The position numbers and the translations under genes are program-made. This document shows, in pieces, positions 1-7,814 of a stretch of DNA of 64,000 nucleotides. This DNA comes from an uncultured Luteitalea sp. (GTDB taxonomy: Bacteria; Acidobacteriota; Vicinamibacteria; Vicinamibacterales; Vicinamibacteraceae), in the NCBI GenBank assembly GCA_934541105.1, contig CAKTDA010000002.1, forward strand, positions 62,001 to 126,000, written 5' to 3'. Numbering within the stretch: position 1 is the first letter of the stretch; each line of letters starts with the position of its first letter. The notes below the pieces were generated by a model, which did no database searches, was not told the DNA's origin, and saw nothing but the letters and a program-made list of their open reading frames with translations.

Positions 1-1
1 G

Positions 2-760
2 TCGCTCGCGGGCGTCGTGCCGCTGAGCCCGACGCTCGACTGCATCGGTCCGCTCGCGACGAGCGTCGAAGACGCGTGGTATGGGCTTCGCGCGCTCGAC
101 TCCCACGGCCGGCTGCCCGACTGCCCCGCCCTGCCGACGATTGCCGGCGTGCGCATCGGCCTTCTACTTGACTTCGGCTGGCGGCTCGTCGAGCCGGCGA
201 TTGCCGACGGCGTGCTCGCCGCGCTCGATCGCCTGGCGTCGGCGGGCGCCGCGCTGCGCAACCTGCCGCTCGCGACTGCCCCCTCGGTGCCCGATGCCTA
301 CGCGACCATCGTGATCCGCGAAGCCCTCGACTTCCACACGCCGAGGCTCGCCGCGCACGCCGATCGCTACACGCCGGCCATCCGCACACGCCTGCAGACC
401 GCCGCGCGGCCGTCCGACGACGCGTATGCTGCGGCGCTTGCCACGCGAGCCGCCGTGCAGGCCGACGTGGACGCGCTGCTGGCCGACGCCGACGTACTCG
501 CGCTGCCCGGGCTCTCGATCACGCCACCACCGATCGGGCAGGCGCTCGTCGAGTGGGCCGAGGGGCCCGAGCCGACGCGCGTGGCCATGCTGCGCCTCAC
601 GCAGCCGTTCAACATGTCGCGCCATCCGGCGATCGTGATGCCAGTGGGCGAGACGCCCGCCGGCTGGTCGGTGAGCCTGCAGCTCGTGGGCCGCGACACG
701 ACGTCGCTCGTGGCCATCGCGCGCGGTGTCGAGGCCGCGCTGCGTCCCGGCGTCGTGTGA
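2..760 (+). CDS. Amidase family protein, C-terminal part (5' end outside window)
   Basis: The frame is open from the first bases of the window, so this is the C-terminal ~252 residues of a longer protein; the GTG at 17 is internal. It opens with PLSPTLDCIGPLA, the segment that follows the catalytic Ser-cisSer-Lys region in amidase-signature enzymes, and ends with the typical QPFNMSRHPAIVMPVG block and a hydrophobic C-terminal helix. The catalytic Ser/Lys would lie upstream and cannot be checked. Family members hydrolyse amide bonds (GatA, allophanate hydrolase, aryl-amidase types). Without gatB/gatC nearby I would not call it GatA. The next gene on the same strand starts 43 bp downstream. Confidence 0.85.
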   Translation, partial: SLAGVVPLSPTLDCIGPLATSVEDAWYGLRALDSHGRLPDCPALPTIAGVRIGLLLDFGWRLVEPAIADGVLAALDRLASAGAALRNLPLATAPSVPDAYATIVIREALDFHTPRLAAHADRYTPAIRTRLQTAARPSDDAYAAALATRAAVQADVDALLADADVLALPGLSITPPPIGQALVEWAEGPEPTRVAMLRLTQPFNMSRHPAIVMPVGETPAGWSVSLQLVGRDTTSLVAIARGVEAALRPGVV

Positions 761-803
761 GGCAGGCCGTCCGAAGCCCGGCAATCTGCGTTAGGCTGGG
801 AGG

Positions 804-1838
804 ATGCTCCGCTGGGCATTCCACCGGTGGGAGGAAGCCCTCCACAATCGCAGCAGCGACCGCATCGTGCGCGACTTCGCCTGGGGCCTCGAGTGGCTCC
901 ATGCGCAACCGCACGCGGTGGGTGCGCCCGCCGATGCGCACGACGCGATCTCCCCTGCCGACGCACTGGCCGGCTATGCCGCGTGGGCCGTGGCCAACAG
1001 CGCGAGCTTCTTTGCCAGCACCGACACCCGCGACTTCGACCTCGACGCCGCCGGGCACCTGACGTTCCCGAGCGAACTTGTCACGCCGCACCCGGAGAAC
1101 AACGTGGTGCACGCCCGCTTGTACCGGGCGCAGGCCGATCGCGGACGGGCGGTCGTGGTGCTGCCGCAGTGGAACTCGGATGCCGACGGGCACGTCGGGC
1201 TGTGCCGCCTCTTCAACCGCGCCGGCATCACGGCGCTTCGCCTCAGCAAGCCGTACCACGACTGGCGGATGCCCCCCGAACTCCAGCGCGCCGACTACAT
1301 CGTCAGCAGCAACATCGGGCGCACGCTGCAGGTGTGCCGGCAGGCCGTGCTCGACGCGCGCCGGGCCGTCGGCTGGCTGCACGGCCAGGGCTACACCTCG
1401 ATTGGCATCTGCGGCACGAGCCTCGGCTCGTGCCTCGCCATGCTCACGGCAGCGCACGAGCCGCGGATCAAGGCCGCGGCGCTCAATCACATCTCGCCCT
1501 ACTTCGCCGACGTGGTCTGGGATGGCCTCTCGACGCGCCACGTGCGCAAGGGCCTCGACGGCCACGTGGACCTCGAGACGCTGCGCCGCATCTGGCTGCC
1601 GATCAGCCCGCAGCCGTACCTCGATCTCGTGCGCAACGTCCGCACGCTGCTCGTCTATGCGCGCTACGACCTGACGTTTCCGCTGCGGCTGTCGCAGTCA
1701 CTCGTGGGCGAGTTCCGCGAGCGCGGCATCCCGCACCAGGTGGCCGTCCTGCCCTGCGGGCACTACTCGACGGGCAAGACGCCGTTCAAGTTCCTCGACG
1801 GGTACTGGCTGACCCGGTTCCTGGTGAAGGCGCTGTAA
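804..1838 (+). CDS. Alpha/beta hydrolase, ABHD18-like
   Basis: 344 residues starting at ATG with GGGAGG just upstream. The nucleophile elbow is GTSLGS near residue 204 and a candidate catalytic His lies in CGHYSTGK near residue 319. The order of blocks (a long N-terminal region with FPSE, an HARLYR strand, VVVLPQWNSDADGH, then the elbow) resembles the ABHD18/DUF2048 group, whose substrate is unknown. There is no signal peptide, so it is probably cytoplasmic. It is co-directional with the amidase and converges on a small membrane protein. Confidence 0.7.
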   Translation: MLRWAFHRWEEALHNRSSDRIVRDFAWGLEWLHAQPHAVGAPADAHDAISPADALAGYAAWAVANSASFFASTDTRDFDLDAAGHLTFPSELVTPHPENNVVHARLYRAQADRGRAVVVLPQWNSDADGHVGLCRLFNRAGITALRLSKPYHDWRMPPELQRADYIVSSNIGRTLQVCRQAVLDARRAVGWLHGQGYTSIGICGTSLGSCLAMLTAAHEPRIKAAALNHISPYFADVVWDGLSTRHVRKGLDGHVDLETLRRIWLPISPQPYLDLVRNVRTLLVYARYDLTFPLRLSQSLVGEFRERGIPHQVAVLPCGHYSTGKTPFKFLDGYWLTRFLVKAL

Positions 1839-1849
1839 CGCGGGGGCTG

Positions 1850-1865
1850 CGACTACAGGTAGTCG
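1850..1865. terminator. Inverted repeat between convergent genes
   Basis: CGACTAC-AG-GTAGTCG is a perfect 7-bp inverted repeat. It begins 11 bp after the hydrolase stop and includes the stop codon of the minus-strand gene. There is no T-tract, so it may be a bidirectional terminator or mRNA-stabilising hairpin. The assignment rests on position and symmetry only. Confidence 0.4.
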
Positions 1866-2056
1866 AGGAGGCCGCGGACGGCGTTGGCGAGCACGCCAGC
1901 GAGCGCGGTCATCAGCGGAGACACGTCGCCCTTGGCCACGGCATCGGCCACCGTCACCGGCTCGGTGAGCAGCAGCCACAGCGTGGCAATGGCAAGCGTG
2001 GTCGCAACGGCTGCGACCACGCCCGCGAGACTGAGCGTGGTCTTCGCAAGACTCAT
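1853..2056 (-). CDS. Small membrane protein, unknown function
   Basis: 67 residues from the ATG at 2056, which has a GGAAGGGG ribosome-binding site; an upstream in-frame start at 2110 would add low-quality residues. One strong transmembrane segment (LAGVVAAVATTLAIATLWLL) is followed by a short polar stretch and an amphipathic C-terminus. No family is recognised. It is the last gene of a minus-strand run below the M16 pair but lies 96 bp from it, so co-transcription is uncertain. Confidence 0.5.
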   Translation of the reverse strand: MSLAKTTLSLAGVVAAVATTLAIATLWLLLTEPVTVADAVAKGDVSPLMTALAGVLANAVRGLLDYL

Positions 2057-2152
2057 CGGGGTGCCCCTTCCGACGAGGGGTGAGACGGAGCCCGGCCGGA
2101 ACCGGTTCATTCCATCCGACGATAGTAGCGCGAAGGGGGCAGGTCCGGGAGG

Positions 2153-3520
2153 TCAGGTGGCTGCGAGCACGTCGTCGGCCAGCCGCTCCTCGGGCACGCC
2201 GAGCCCGACGTCCTCGAGCCCGGCCCTTGCCGTTGCCGGGTCGCCGACGACTATCGCCTGCATCGCGTCGGGCCGGAGCCACCGGCGTGCAAGGCTCGTG
2301 ACGTCGTCGGCCGAGACGGCCTCGACCCGTTCGGCAAACACGTCGAACGTGTCGTCCGGCAGTTCGTAGAGGGCCAGCTGCGCGGCCGCACGTGCGACCT
2401 GCTCGGCGGTCTCGAATCCCCGCGCGTACCCGCGCGTGAGTGCGTCGCGCGCGCTCTCGAGTTCGTGGCTCGTGACCGGCCGCTCGGTGCCGAGTGCCTC
2501 GAGTTCCGCCATGACGTCGCGCAGCGCCTCGGCCGTCGCATCGGACTGCACGCTGGCCTGCACGGCGAACGGTCCCTTCTCACGGAGGAACTGGAACGAG
2601 GATCGCGCGCCGTACGTGACGCCCTTCTCCTCGCGCAGCTTCATGTTGATGCGGCTGACGAACGCCCCGCCGAGCAGCATGTTCGCGACGACCGCCGCGT
2701 GGTACTCGGGCGTGTGCCGACGCAGCGCGATGCGCCCGAGCCGCAGCTCCGATTGCGCGGCACCCTCGCGCGGCACGAACGACGACCGGCTGCCCGGGAC
2801 GTCGGCCGGGACCGGCGGATCGGACACCGCTGCGCGCGGCCGTGCCTCGAGATGGCGCAGCACGAGGCGCTCGGCCTCGCCGTGCTCGATGTCGCCGACG
2901 ATGACGAGTGTCGCCGGCGTGCGGGTCAACCGCCCATGGAAGCCCCGCACGTCGTCCACCGTGAACTGCTGCAGCGAGGCTTCGGTGCCGATGCCCGGAC
3001 GACCGTACGGATGGGTGCCGTACAGGCGGCGCATGAAGAGGAGGTCGGCAAGCGCCGACGCGGAGTGGCGGAGCTGCCGCAGCCTGTTCAGGCGAAGGCC
3101 GGCCACGCGGGCCATGTCTCCGGCGTCGAGCCTGGGCCGCTCCGCCATGTCCACGAACAGCTCGACCGCACGGTCGCGATGACTCGAAAGCGTGAGCATC
3201 GACAGCACCGTGGCGTCGTGGCCGATGTCGGTGTCGAGCTGTCCGCCGATTCCCGCGAGCGCCTCGTGCAGTGCCGACATCGTCAATGCCCGCGTGCCTT
3301 CGTCGAGCAGGTCGGCCGTGAGCGCCGCGAGGCCCGGCGCGTCCGGCGTGTCGGCCGACGTCCCGGCGTGCCAGAGCCAGAGGAGGCAGACGAGGGGCAG
3401 TTCGCGGCGTTCGACGGTGAGCAGGCGCAGCCCGGGCGCGAGTTCGGACCGCGTCAGGTCCGGAAAACGGATGCCCGGCGGCGGGTCGGGCACGGGGAGC
3501 GTGCGGCGATCGACGCTCAT
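2153..3520 (-). CDS. M16 (insulinase-family) peptidase, non-catalytic subunit
   Basis: 455 residues from ATG 3520; its start overlaps the stop of the upstream M16 gene by 4 nt, indicating translational coupling. The N-terminal fold aligns with the M16 family, but the zinc site HxxEH is replaced by the LTADLLDEGT stretch. It keeps the C-terminal substrate-binding motif region (REEKGVTYGARSSF). This is the usual inactive partner of two-gene M16B peptidases. There is no signal peptide, so the pair is predicted to be cytoplasmic, unlike the second M16 pair near 60-63 kb. Confidence 0.88.
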   Translation of the reverse strand: MSVDRRTLPVPDPPPGIRFPDLTRSELAPGLRLLTVERRELPLVCLLWLWHAGTSADTPDAPGLAALTADLLDEGTRALTMSALHEALAGIGGQLDTDIGHDATVLSMLTLSSHRDRAVELFVDMAERPRLDAGDMARVAGLRLNRLRQLRHSASALADLLFMRRLYGTHPYGRPGIGTEASLQQFTVDDVRGFHGRLTRTPATLVIVGDIEHGEAERLVLRHLEARPRAAVSDPPVPADVPGSRSSFVPREGAAQSELRLGRIALRRHTPEYHAAVVANMLLGGAFVSRINMKLREEKGVTYGARSSFQFLREKGPFAVQASVQSDATAEALRDVMAELEALGTERPVTSHELESARDALTRGYARGFETAEQVARAAAQLALYELPDDTFDVFAERVEAVSADDVTSLARRWLRPDAMQAIVVGDPATARAGLEDVGLGVPEERLADDVLAAT

Positions 3521-4821
3521 GCCACCTCCGCCTGCTCGGAACCCGCGAGTGCCATCGCCCCCTGCCCCACGGGGACGACCCCGAGGGCGACGTGCGGCTG
3601 CGAGAGCCATGCGTTGGCCACGCGTTGCACGTCATCCGGTGTCGCGCGTCCATAGCGGGCGAGATCCTCGCCGACGTAGCCCGGATCGCCGCGGTAGATG
3701 TTGTAGGCGTTCAACTGATCGGACTTGCCCGAGAAGCCGCCGATGGTCTGGAGGCGGTAGATGAAGTGCGCCTCGGCCTGCACCTGGCTCCGGCCGAGCT
3801 CGGCCGCGGTGACGGGCGCGTCGCGCACCTCGTCGAGGCATGCCTGGACGGCATTGGCAAGCGTGTCGAGGCTGACCCCTGGTGCGGCCGTGGCCACGAC
3901 CTGGAACATGCCGCACAGTTCGCGTGAGTACTGGACGGCCGTGACTTCCGTCGCCAGTTGCCGCTGCACGACGAGCGCCTGGTAGAGGCGGCTCGTCTTG
4001 CCGCCACCGAGCACGTCGGCCAGCAGGTCGAGTTCGGCATCGCCTGGCGCGAAGAGCGCTGGCGAGTGCCATGCGAGGTAGAGCCTCGGCAACTCGACCC
4101 GATCCTCGAGGTGCAGCCGGACGTTCGCGGCAAGCGCGGGCGTGACGACCGGCAATGGGGCGACGTCGGGGCCCGGGGAAATGTCGCCGAAGTAGCGCTC
4201 GGCCAGTTCGAAGGCGCGCGCCACCGTGATGTCTCCAGCCAGCACGAGCGACGCATTGCGCGGGTGGTAGTACGCACTGAAGAACGCACGGACGTCGTCG
4301 AGCGAGGCGGCCTGCAGGTCGTCGGGGTACCCGATCGTCGGCCAGCTGTAGGGATGGTCGGGCTCGTAGAGGGCATCGGCCACGGCAATGCCGGCAAGGC
4401 CGTAGGGTCGGTTCTCGTAGTTCTGGCGCCGCTCGTTGAGCACGACGTCGCGCTGGTTGTCGAACTTCGCCTGGGTGAGGGCAGGGAGCAGGTGCCCCAT
4501 GCGATCGGACTCGAGCCAGAGCGCGAGGTCGAGTGCGCCGTTCGGGACGACCTCCCAGTAGTTGGTGCGATCGGCGCTCGTGGACCCGTTGAGCGAGGCA
4601 CCCGCGCGCTGGAGGGGCGCGAAGTAGCCTTGGTCGTGGTGGGCCGAGCCCTCGAACATCAGGTGTTCGAACAGATGGGCGAAGCCCGTCCGCCCGCGCC
4701 GCTCGTTCTTGGAACCGACGTGATACCAGATATTGACGGCAACGATCGGCAGGTCGTGATCCTCGTGAGCGATCACGTCGAGGCCGTTTGGCAGCGTATG
4801 GCGCGTGAAGGGGATCCGCAT
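3517..4821 (-). CDS. M16 zinc peptidase, catalytic subunit
   Basis: 434 residues from ATG 4821; a GTG at 4833 is an alternative start. HLFEHLMFEGS near residue 55 carries the inverted zinc motif HxxEH, with the downstream Glu expected in the NERRQNYENRPYG region. Family members cleave small unfolded peptides inside a clam-shell chamber formed with a second domain or subunit; here that partner is the overlapping downstream gene. A TATAAC hexamer (4836-4841, minus strand) ends 14 nt before the ATG, which favours the ATG over the GTG that lies only 2 nt from it. Confidence 0.9.
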   Translation of the reverse strand: MRIPFTRHTLPNGLDVIAHEDHDLPIVAVNIWYHVGSKNERRGRTGFAHLFEHLMFEGSAHHDQGYFAPLQRAGASLNGSTSADRTNYWEVVPNGALDLALWLESDRMGHLLPALTQAKFDNQRDVVLNERRQNYENRPYGLAGIAVADALYEPDHPYSWPTIGYPDDLQAASLDDVRAFFSAYYHPRNASLVLAGDITVARAFELAERYFGDISPGPDVAPLPVVTPALAANVRLHLEDRVELPRLYLAWHSPALFAPGDAELDLLADVLGGGKTSRLYQALVVQRQLATEVTAVQYSRELCGMFQVVATAAPGVSLDTLANAVQACLDEVRDAPVTAAELGRSQVQAEAHFIYRLQTIGGFSGKSDQLNAYNIYRGDPGYVGEDLARYGRATPDDVQRVANAWLSQPHVALGVVPVGQGAMALAGSEQAEVA

Positions 4822-4997
4822 CGGGTCTACCACCCGTTATACCCCACCGCACATCGCAGCCGGCCCGACTGCTGCGTCACACGACAAGTCGGTGCGTCGC
4901 GCCGACGCGCCACAACCGAGTCGGCACACGCTTACGCATTACGCGGGTGCCGGCGGGCATCGCGTTGCCGTCGCACGGGTTGGCGAGGTGCGATGCG

Positions 4998-6074
4998 TCA
5001 CACGGGCGTCAGCGGAATGGTCCGGAACGCCTGGATCGACACCTGAGCCGCGACCTGCTCGGCCACCGCGCCGATTGCGCGCGCCACGGCATGGTCAGGC
5101 GCGCTGAGCACGATCGGCGTGCCGACGTCGCCCGCCGCCCGCACCGGTTCGGCAATCGGCACCGCACCGAGGAACGGCACCTCGATCTGCTCGGCGAGTC
5201 GCTGCCCGCCGCCACGCCCGAACAGGTCGGTCTCGGTGCTGCAGGACGGACACGCGAAGTAGCTCATGTTCTCGACGAGCCCGAGCACCGGGATGTTGAG
5301 CTTCCGGTACATCTGGATCGCCCGCCGCGAGTCGGCCACCGACACCGTCTGCGGCGTGGTCACGACGACCGCGCCGGTCACGGCCACGTGCTGGCTCAGG
5401 CTGAGTGCGACGTCGCCCGTTCCCGGCGGCATGTCCACGACGAGGTAGTCGAGCGCGGGCCAGGCGACGTCCTGGAGGAACTGCCGCAGCACGCTGTGCA
5501 GCATCGGTCCGCGCCAGATCACGGGATCCGAGTCGCCGGCGAGGAAGCCCATCGACACGGCGAAGAGGCCGTGCTTCTGGACCGGCACGATCTTCTGGCC
5601 ATCGGTCTCGAGCGCGGCCTGTACGCCCAGCATGATCGGCACGTTGGGACCGTAGATGTCGGCGTCGAGCAGGCCGACGCGGCTGCCGCGCTGGGCGAGC
5701 GAGAGCGCGAGGTTCACGGCCATGGTGGTCTTGCCCACGCCGCCCTTGCCAGCGCCGACCGCGATGATGTTCTTCACGCCGGCGAGCTGCTGGCGCTGGC
5801 CGAGCACCGCGCCGCTGCTGCGCACGCGCGACGTCATCTCGATCTCGACGGCCGTCACGCCAGCCAGCGCGGCGACGGCCTGGCGGGCCTGTTCCTTCAG
5901 CTGGTCCTTGACCGGGCAGGCGGGCGTCGTGAGCTCGATGGCGAACGACACGCGGCCATCGGTGCCGATTGCGACGTGCTTGACGAACTCGAGCGCCACG
6001 ATGTCGCGGCGCAGGTCGGGGTCCTGCACCACGCGGAGCGCGTCGAGGACCTGGTCGGGGGTAGGAACGCTCAC
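4998..6074 (-). CDS. mrp: Mrp/ApbC-type iron-sulfur cluster carrier ATPase
   Basis: 358 residues. Residues ~1-85 are a MIP18/DUF59 domain (VLDALRVVQDPDLRRDIVAL). A deviant Walker A GAGKGGVGKTT lies near residue 107, followed by LLDADIYGPN. The CPSC motif near residue 273 is the cluster-binding CxxC at the dimer interface. Such proteins carry and transfer [4Fe-4S] clusters to apo-enzymes in the cytoplasm. The start is GTG at 6074. A TAGAAT -10-like box lies only 6 nt upstream and no Shine-Dalgarno is visible, suggesting a leaderless mRNA. Confidence 0.93.
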   Translation of the reverse strand: MSVPTPDQVLDALRVVQDPDLRRDIVALEFVKHVAIGTDGRVSFAIELTTPACPVKDQLKEQARQAVAALAGVTAVEIEMTSRVRSSGAVLGQRQQLAGVKNIIAVGAGKGGVGKTTMAVNLALSLAQRGSRVGLLDADIYGPNVPIMLGVQAALETDGQKIVPVQKHGLFAVSMGFLAGDSDPVIWRGPMLHSVLRQFLQDVAWPALDYLVVDMPPGTGDVALSLSQHVAVTGAVVVTTPQTVSVADSRRAIQMYRKLNIPVLGLVENMSYFACPSCSTETDLFGRGGGQRLAEQIEVPFLGAVPIAEPVRAAGDVGTPIVLSAPDHAVARAIGAVAEQVAAQVSIQAFRTIPLTPV

Positions 6075-6080
6075 CAGGCC

Positions 6081-6086
6081 ATTCTA
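6081..6086 (-). promoter_or_regulatory. -10-like box of mrp, leaderless spacing
   Basis: TAGAAT on the minus strand, 6 nt before the GTG start of mrp. With a normal -10 to start-site distance, transcription would begin at or next to the start codon. No convincing -35 is seen. Confidence 0.4.
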
Positions 6087-6171
6087 CCGGCCTTCACGAC
6101 GCGGCCTCCGTGCCGGCGAACCCGACACGAAGGCCGATCGAAGGAAATCCCGGGGAATGCTGGTCGGCGCG

Positions 6172-6525
6172 CTACAGCGTCGCGCTCTGGCGCTCGGCGA
6201 TGTCGCCGATCACGGGCAGCTTCCAGTACTCGAACTTGAACGCCTTCAGCAGCGCGACGAGCCAGACGACGAACATGCCGATGGCGACGATCGGCCAGAG
6301 CAGCAGCGTGGCCCAGCCGAGCACGGGCACCATGCCGAGGATGCCCAGGGCGAACCAGACCACCATCCAGGCCACGAGCAGGCCGAGCGACTGCACGGCG
6401 TGGAACTTGACCAGCCGGCTGCCCTTCTCGATCACGAGAAAGACAATGGCGACGATCGGGATGTACGTGAGGGCGGCCGCGATGTTGGCATCGAGGCCGG
6501 TGGACGACTTTTCCGCGACGTTCAT
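6172..6525 (-). CDS. DUF4870-family membrane protein
   Basis: 117 residues. Three hydrophobic segments (IAAALTYIPIVAIVFLV, LGLLVAWMVVWFALGIL and WATLLLWPIVAIGMFVVWLV) with the characteristic KGSRLVKFHAVQSL between the first two identify the Tic20/DUF4870 group. Its role is unknown. An AAAGGAG site lies 11 nt before the ATG. It sits between mrp and another membrane protein on the same strand, with 51-97 bp spacers. Confidence 0.8.
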   Translation of the reverse strand: MNVAEKSSTGLDANIAAALTYIPIVAIVFLVIEKGSRLVKFHAVQSLGLLVAWMVVWFALGILGMVPVLGWATLLLWPIVAIGMFVVWLVALLKAFKFEYWKLPVIGDIAERQSATL

Positions 6526-6576
6526 TTCGTGGAGCGCTCCTTTTCCCGCGTTCGACGTGCGGGGCCATCATACCCT

Positions 6577-6963
6577 TCAACGGTCGAGGTGAGGACGTTC
6601 GAACACGCGCTTGCCCGATTCCTGGAGCAGCACCCAGCACGCGTAGCACGCCAGCGCGGTGCCGAACGGAATCGCGAAGACGTTGACGATCGCGATCACG
6701 AGGGCGGCCGGCCGGGCCCACGGCTGGTGCTGCGGCAGGGCCCACCCGACATACACCAGCACGCCGCCCCAGGCGAGCGCCAGCGCCGCGCCGCCGAAGA
6801 AAATCGCGGCGGCAAGTCCCGAGGCAACCTCCGGCGTCCGCACCGCGAGGCTCACCGCGCCGATGCCGAGCAGCGCCAGTGACGTCGCCGCCAGCAACGC
6901 GAGCCACCCGGCCACCACGTGCAGACGGCCGAGGACGTGGATGTGCAGCAGCGTCCGCGTCAC
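6577..6963 (-). CDS. Four-helix membrane protein, unknown function
   Basis: 128 residues with about four transmembrane segments, starting with LHVVAGWLALLAATSLALLG. The start is GTG at 6963 and overlaps the stop of the upstream gene by 4 nt (GTGA), so it is probably translated as a unit with the zinc-finger protein. No family is recognised. Confidence 0.65.
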   Translation of the reverse strand: MTRTLLHIHVLGRLHVVAGWLALLAATSLALLGIGAVSLAVRTPEVASGLAAAIFFGGAALALAWGGVLVYVGWALPQHQPWARPAALVIAIVNVFAIPFGTALACYACWVLLQESGKRVFERPHLDR

Positions 6964-7511
6964 CGGACGGTGAGCCGCACGTCAAGCCGCAGGTGCGGGC
7001 CATACGGGAGCGCGAGCCTGTATCGCAGGATGGTGTCCGCGGGCGTGTTGGCCGGCACCCGCACGACCACGTACCGCGCCGCGTCGGCCACGCCGGTGGC
7101 CGCGCACGCCTCGCAGGGGTCGTTCCAGGCCTCACCGCGGCCGCCGCAGGCGTCGCACGTGGACGGCACCTGCACGCACAACGGCACGCGCGCGCTGCGC
7201 CGCGCCTCGAGCGCCGTGAGCGCAACCGACAGTGCGATGCGCACGCCCGGCGACTCGGCGTCGGCGAAATCGCGTCGCGCATGATCGAGCGCCTGACGGC
7301 CCGACGGGAAGTCGAGCGCCACTTCGTCGCGGAGGGCGCGGTCCATCGGACGCTCGGGCTCGAGGGCGCGCACGAGGTGCAGTCCCTGCTGCGGCGTCCG
7401 TGACGATGGCGCGGCCAGCGCGTGCGCCACCCGTGCCCATGCAGGCACATGGCGGAGCGGCGCGCGACGCGACGCGCCCGAGACTTCAGCGATGCGGTAG
7501 TAGTCGTGCAT
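6960..7511 (-). CDS. DnaJ-related protein with a single CxxCxGxG zinc-finger half
   Basis: 183 residues from ATG 7511 (MHDYYRIAEVSG). The N-terminal ~50 residues look like a remnant J-domain (YYRIAEV, VHALAAP) without an HPD motif. A region with CDACGGRGEAW and CEACAATG follows, matching half of the DnaJ zinc finger, then a C-terminal beta domain (YVVVRVPANTPADTILRYRLAL) like the DnaJ substrate-binding domain. It probably assists folding of a client but should not stimulate DnaK, since the HPD is absent. It is coupled to the downstream membrane protein by a 4-nt overlap, so a membrane-linked role is possible. Confidence 0.6.
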   Translation of the reverse strand: MHDYYRIAEVSGASRRAPLRHVPAWARVAHALAAPSSRTPQQGLHLVRALEPERPMDRALRDEVALDFPSGRQALDHARRDFADAESPGVRIALSVALTALEARRSARVPLCVQVPSTCDACGGRGEAWNDPCEACAATGVADAARYVVVRVPANTPADTILRYRLALPYGPHLRLDVRLTVR

Positions 7512-7612
7512 TGCCCGCGAATGCCGTGCGGCACTGCGTAGTGTGGGGACCGCTCCCGCTGTTGTCAAGGCAGGCGCCGACGTGCCGATTCCCGTCATGG
7601 AGACGTGCGCCA

Positions 7613-7810
7613 GTGACCCAGGAATGCCCGATGTGCGGTGAATCGATGCGGCTCGAACCCGTCGAACAGGCAAGCCGGATTCCCGGCACCACGCAGACGT
7701 CACGACGGCATGTGCTCGAGTGGCGCTGCCCCGACTGCGACTACTTCGAGGAGGTCGACCGACAGATCGACGGCCTGTCGCCGGAGCTGCAGGCATGGAT
7801 CGACAAGTAG
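7613..7810 (+). CDS. Small zinc-ribbon protein
   Basis: 65 residues from GTG 7613, with GGAG about 10 nt upstream. Two CxxC pairs (CPMC at residues 5-8, CPDC near 44) would form one zinc ribbon. The acidic tail (FEEVDRQIDGLSPELQAWIDK) is conserved-looking. Function unknown. It converges on addA with a 4-bp gap. Confidence 0.6.
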   Translation: MTQECPMCGESMRLEPVEQASRIPGTTQTSRRHVLEWRCPDCDYFEEVDRQIDGLSPELQAWIDK

Positions 7811-7814
7811 TCGA

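Noticed and set aside
2..760. Assigning the amidase as GatA
   Set aside because: Catalytic region lies outside the window and no gatB/gatC is near.
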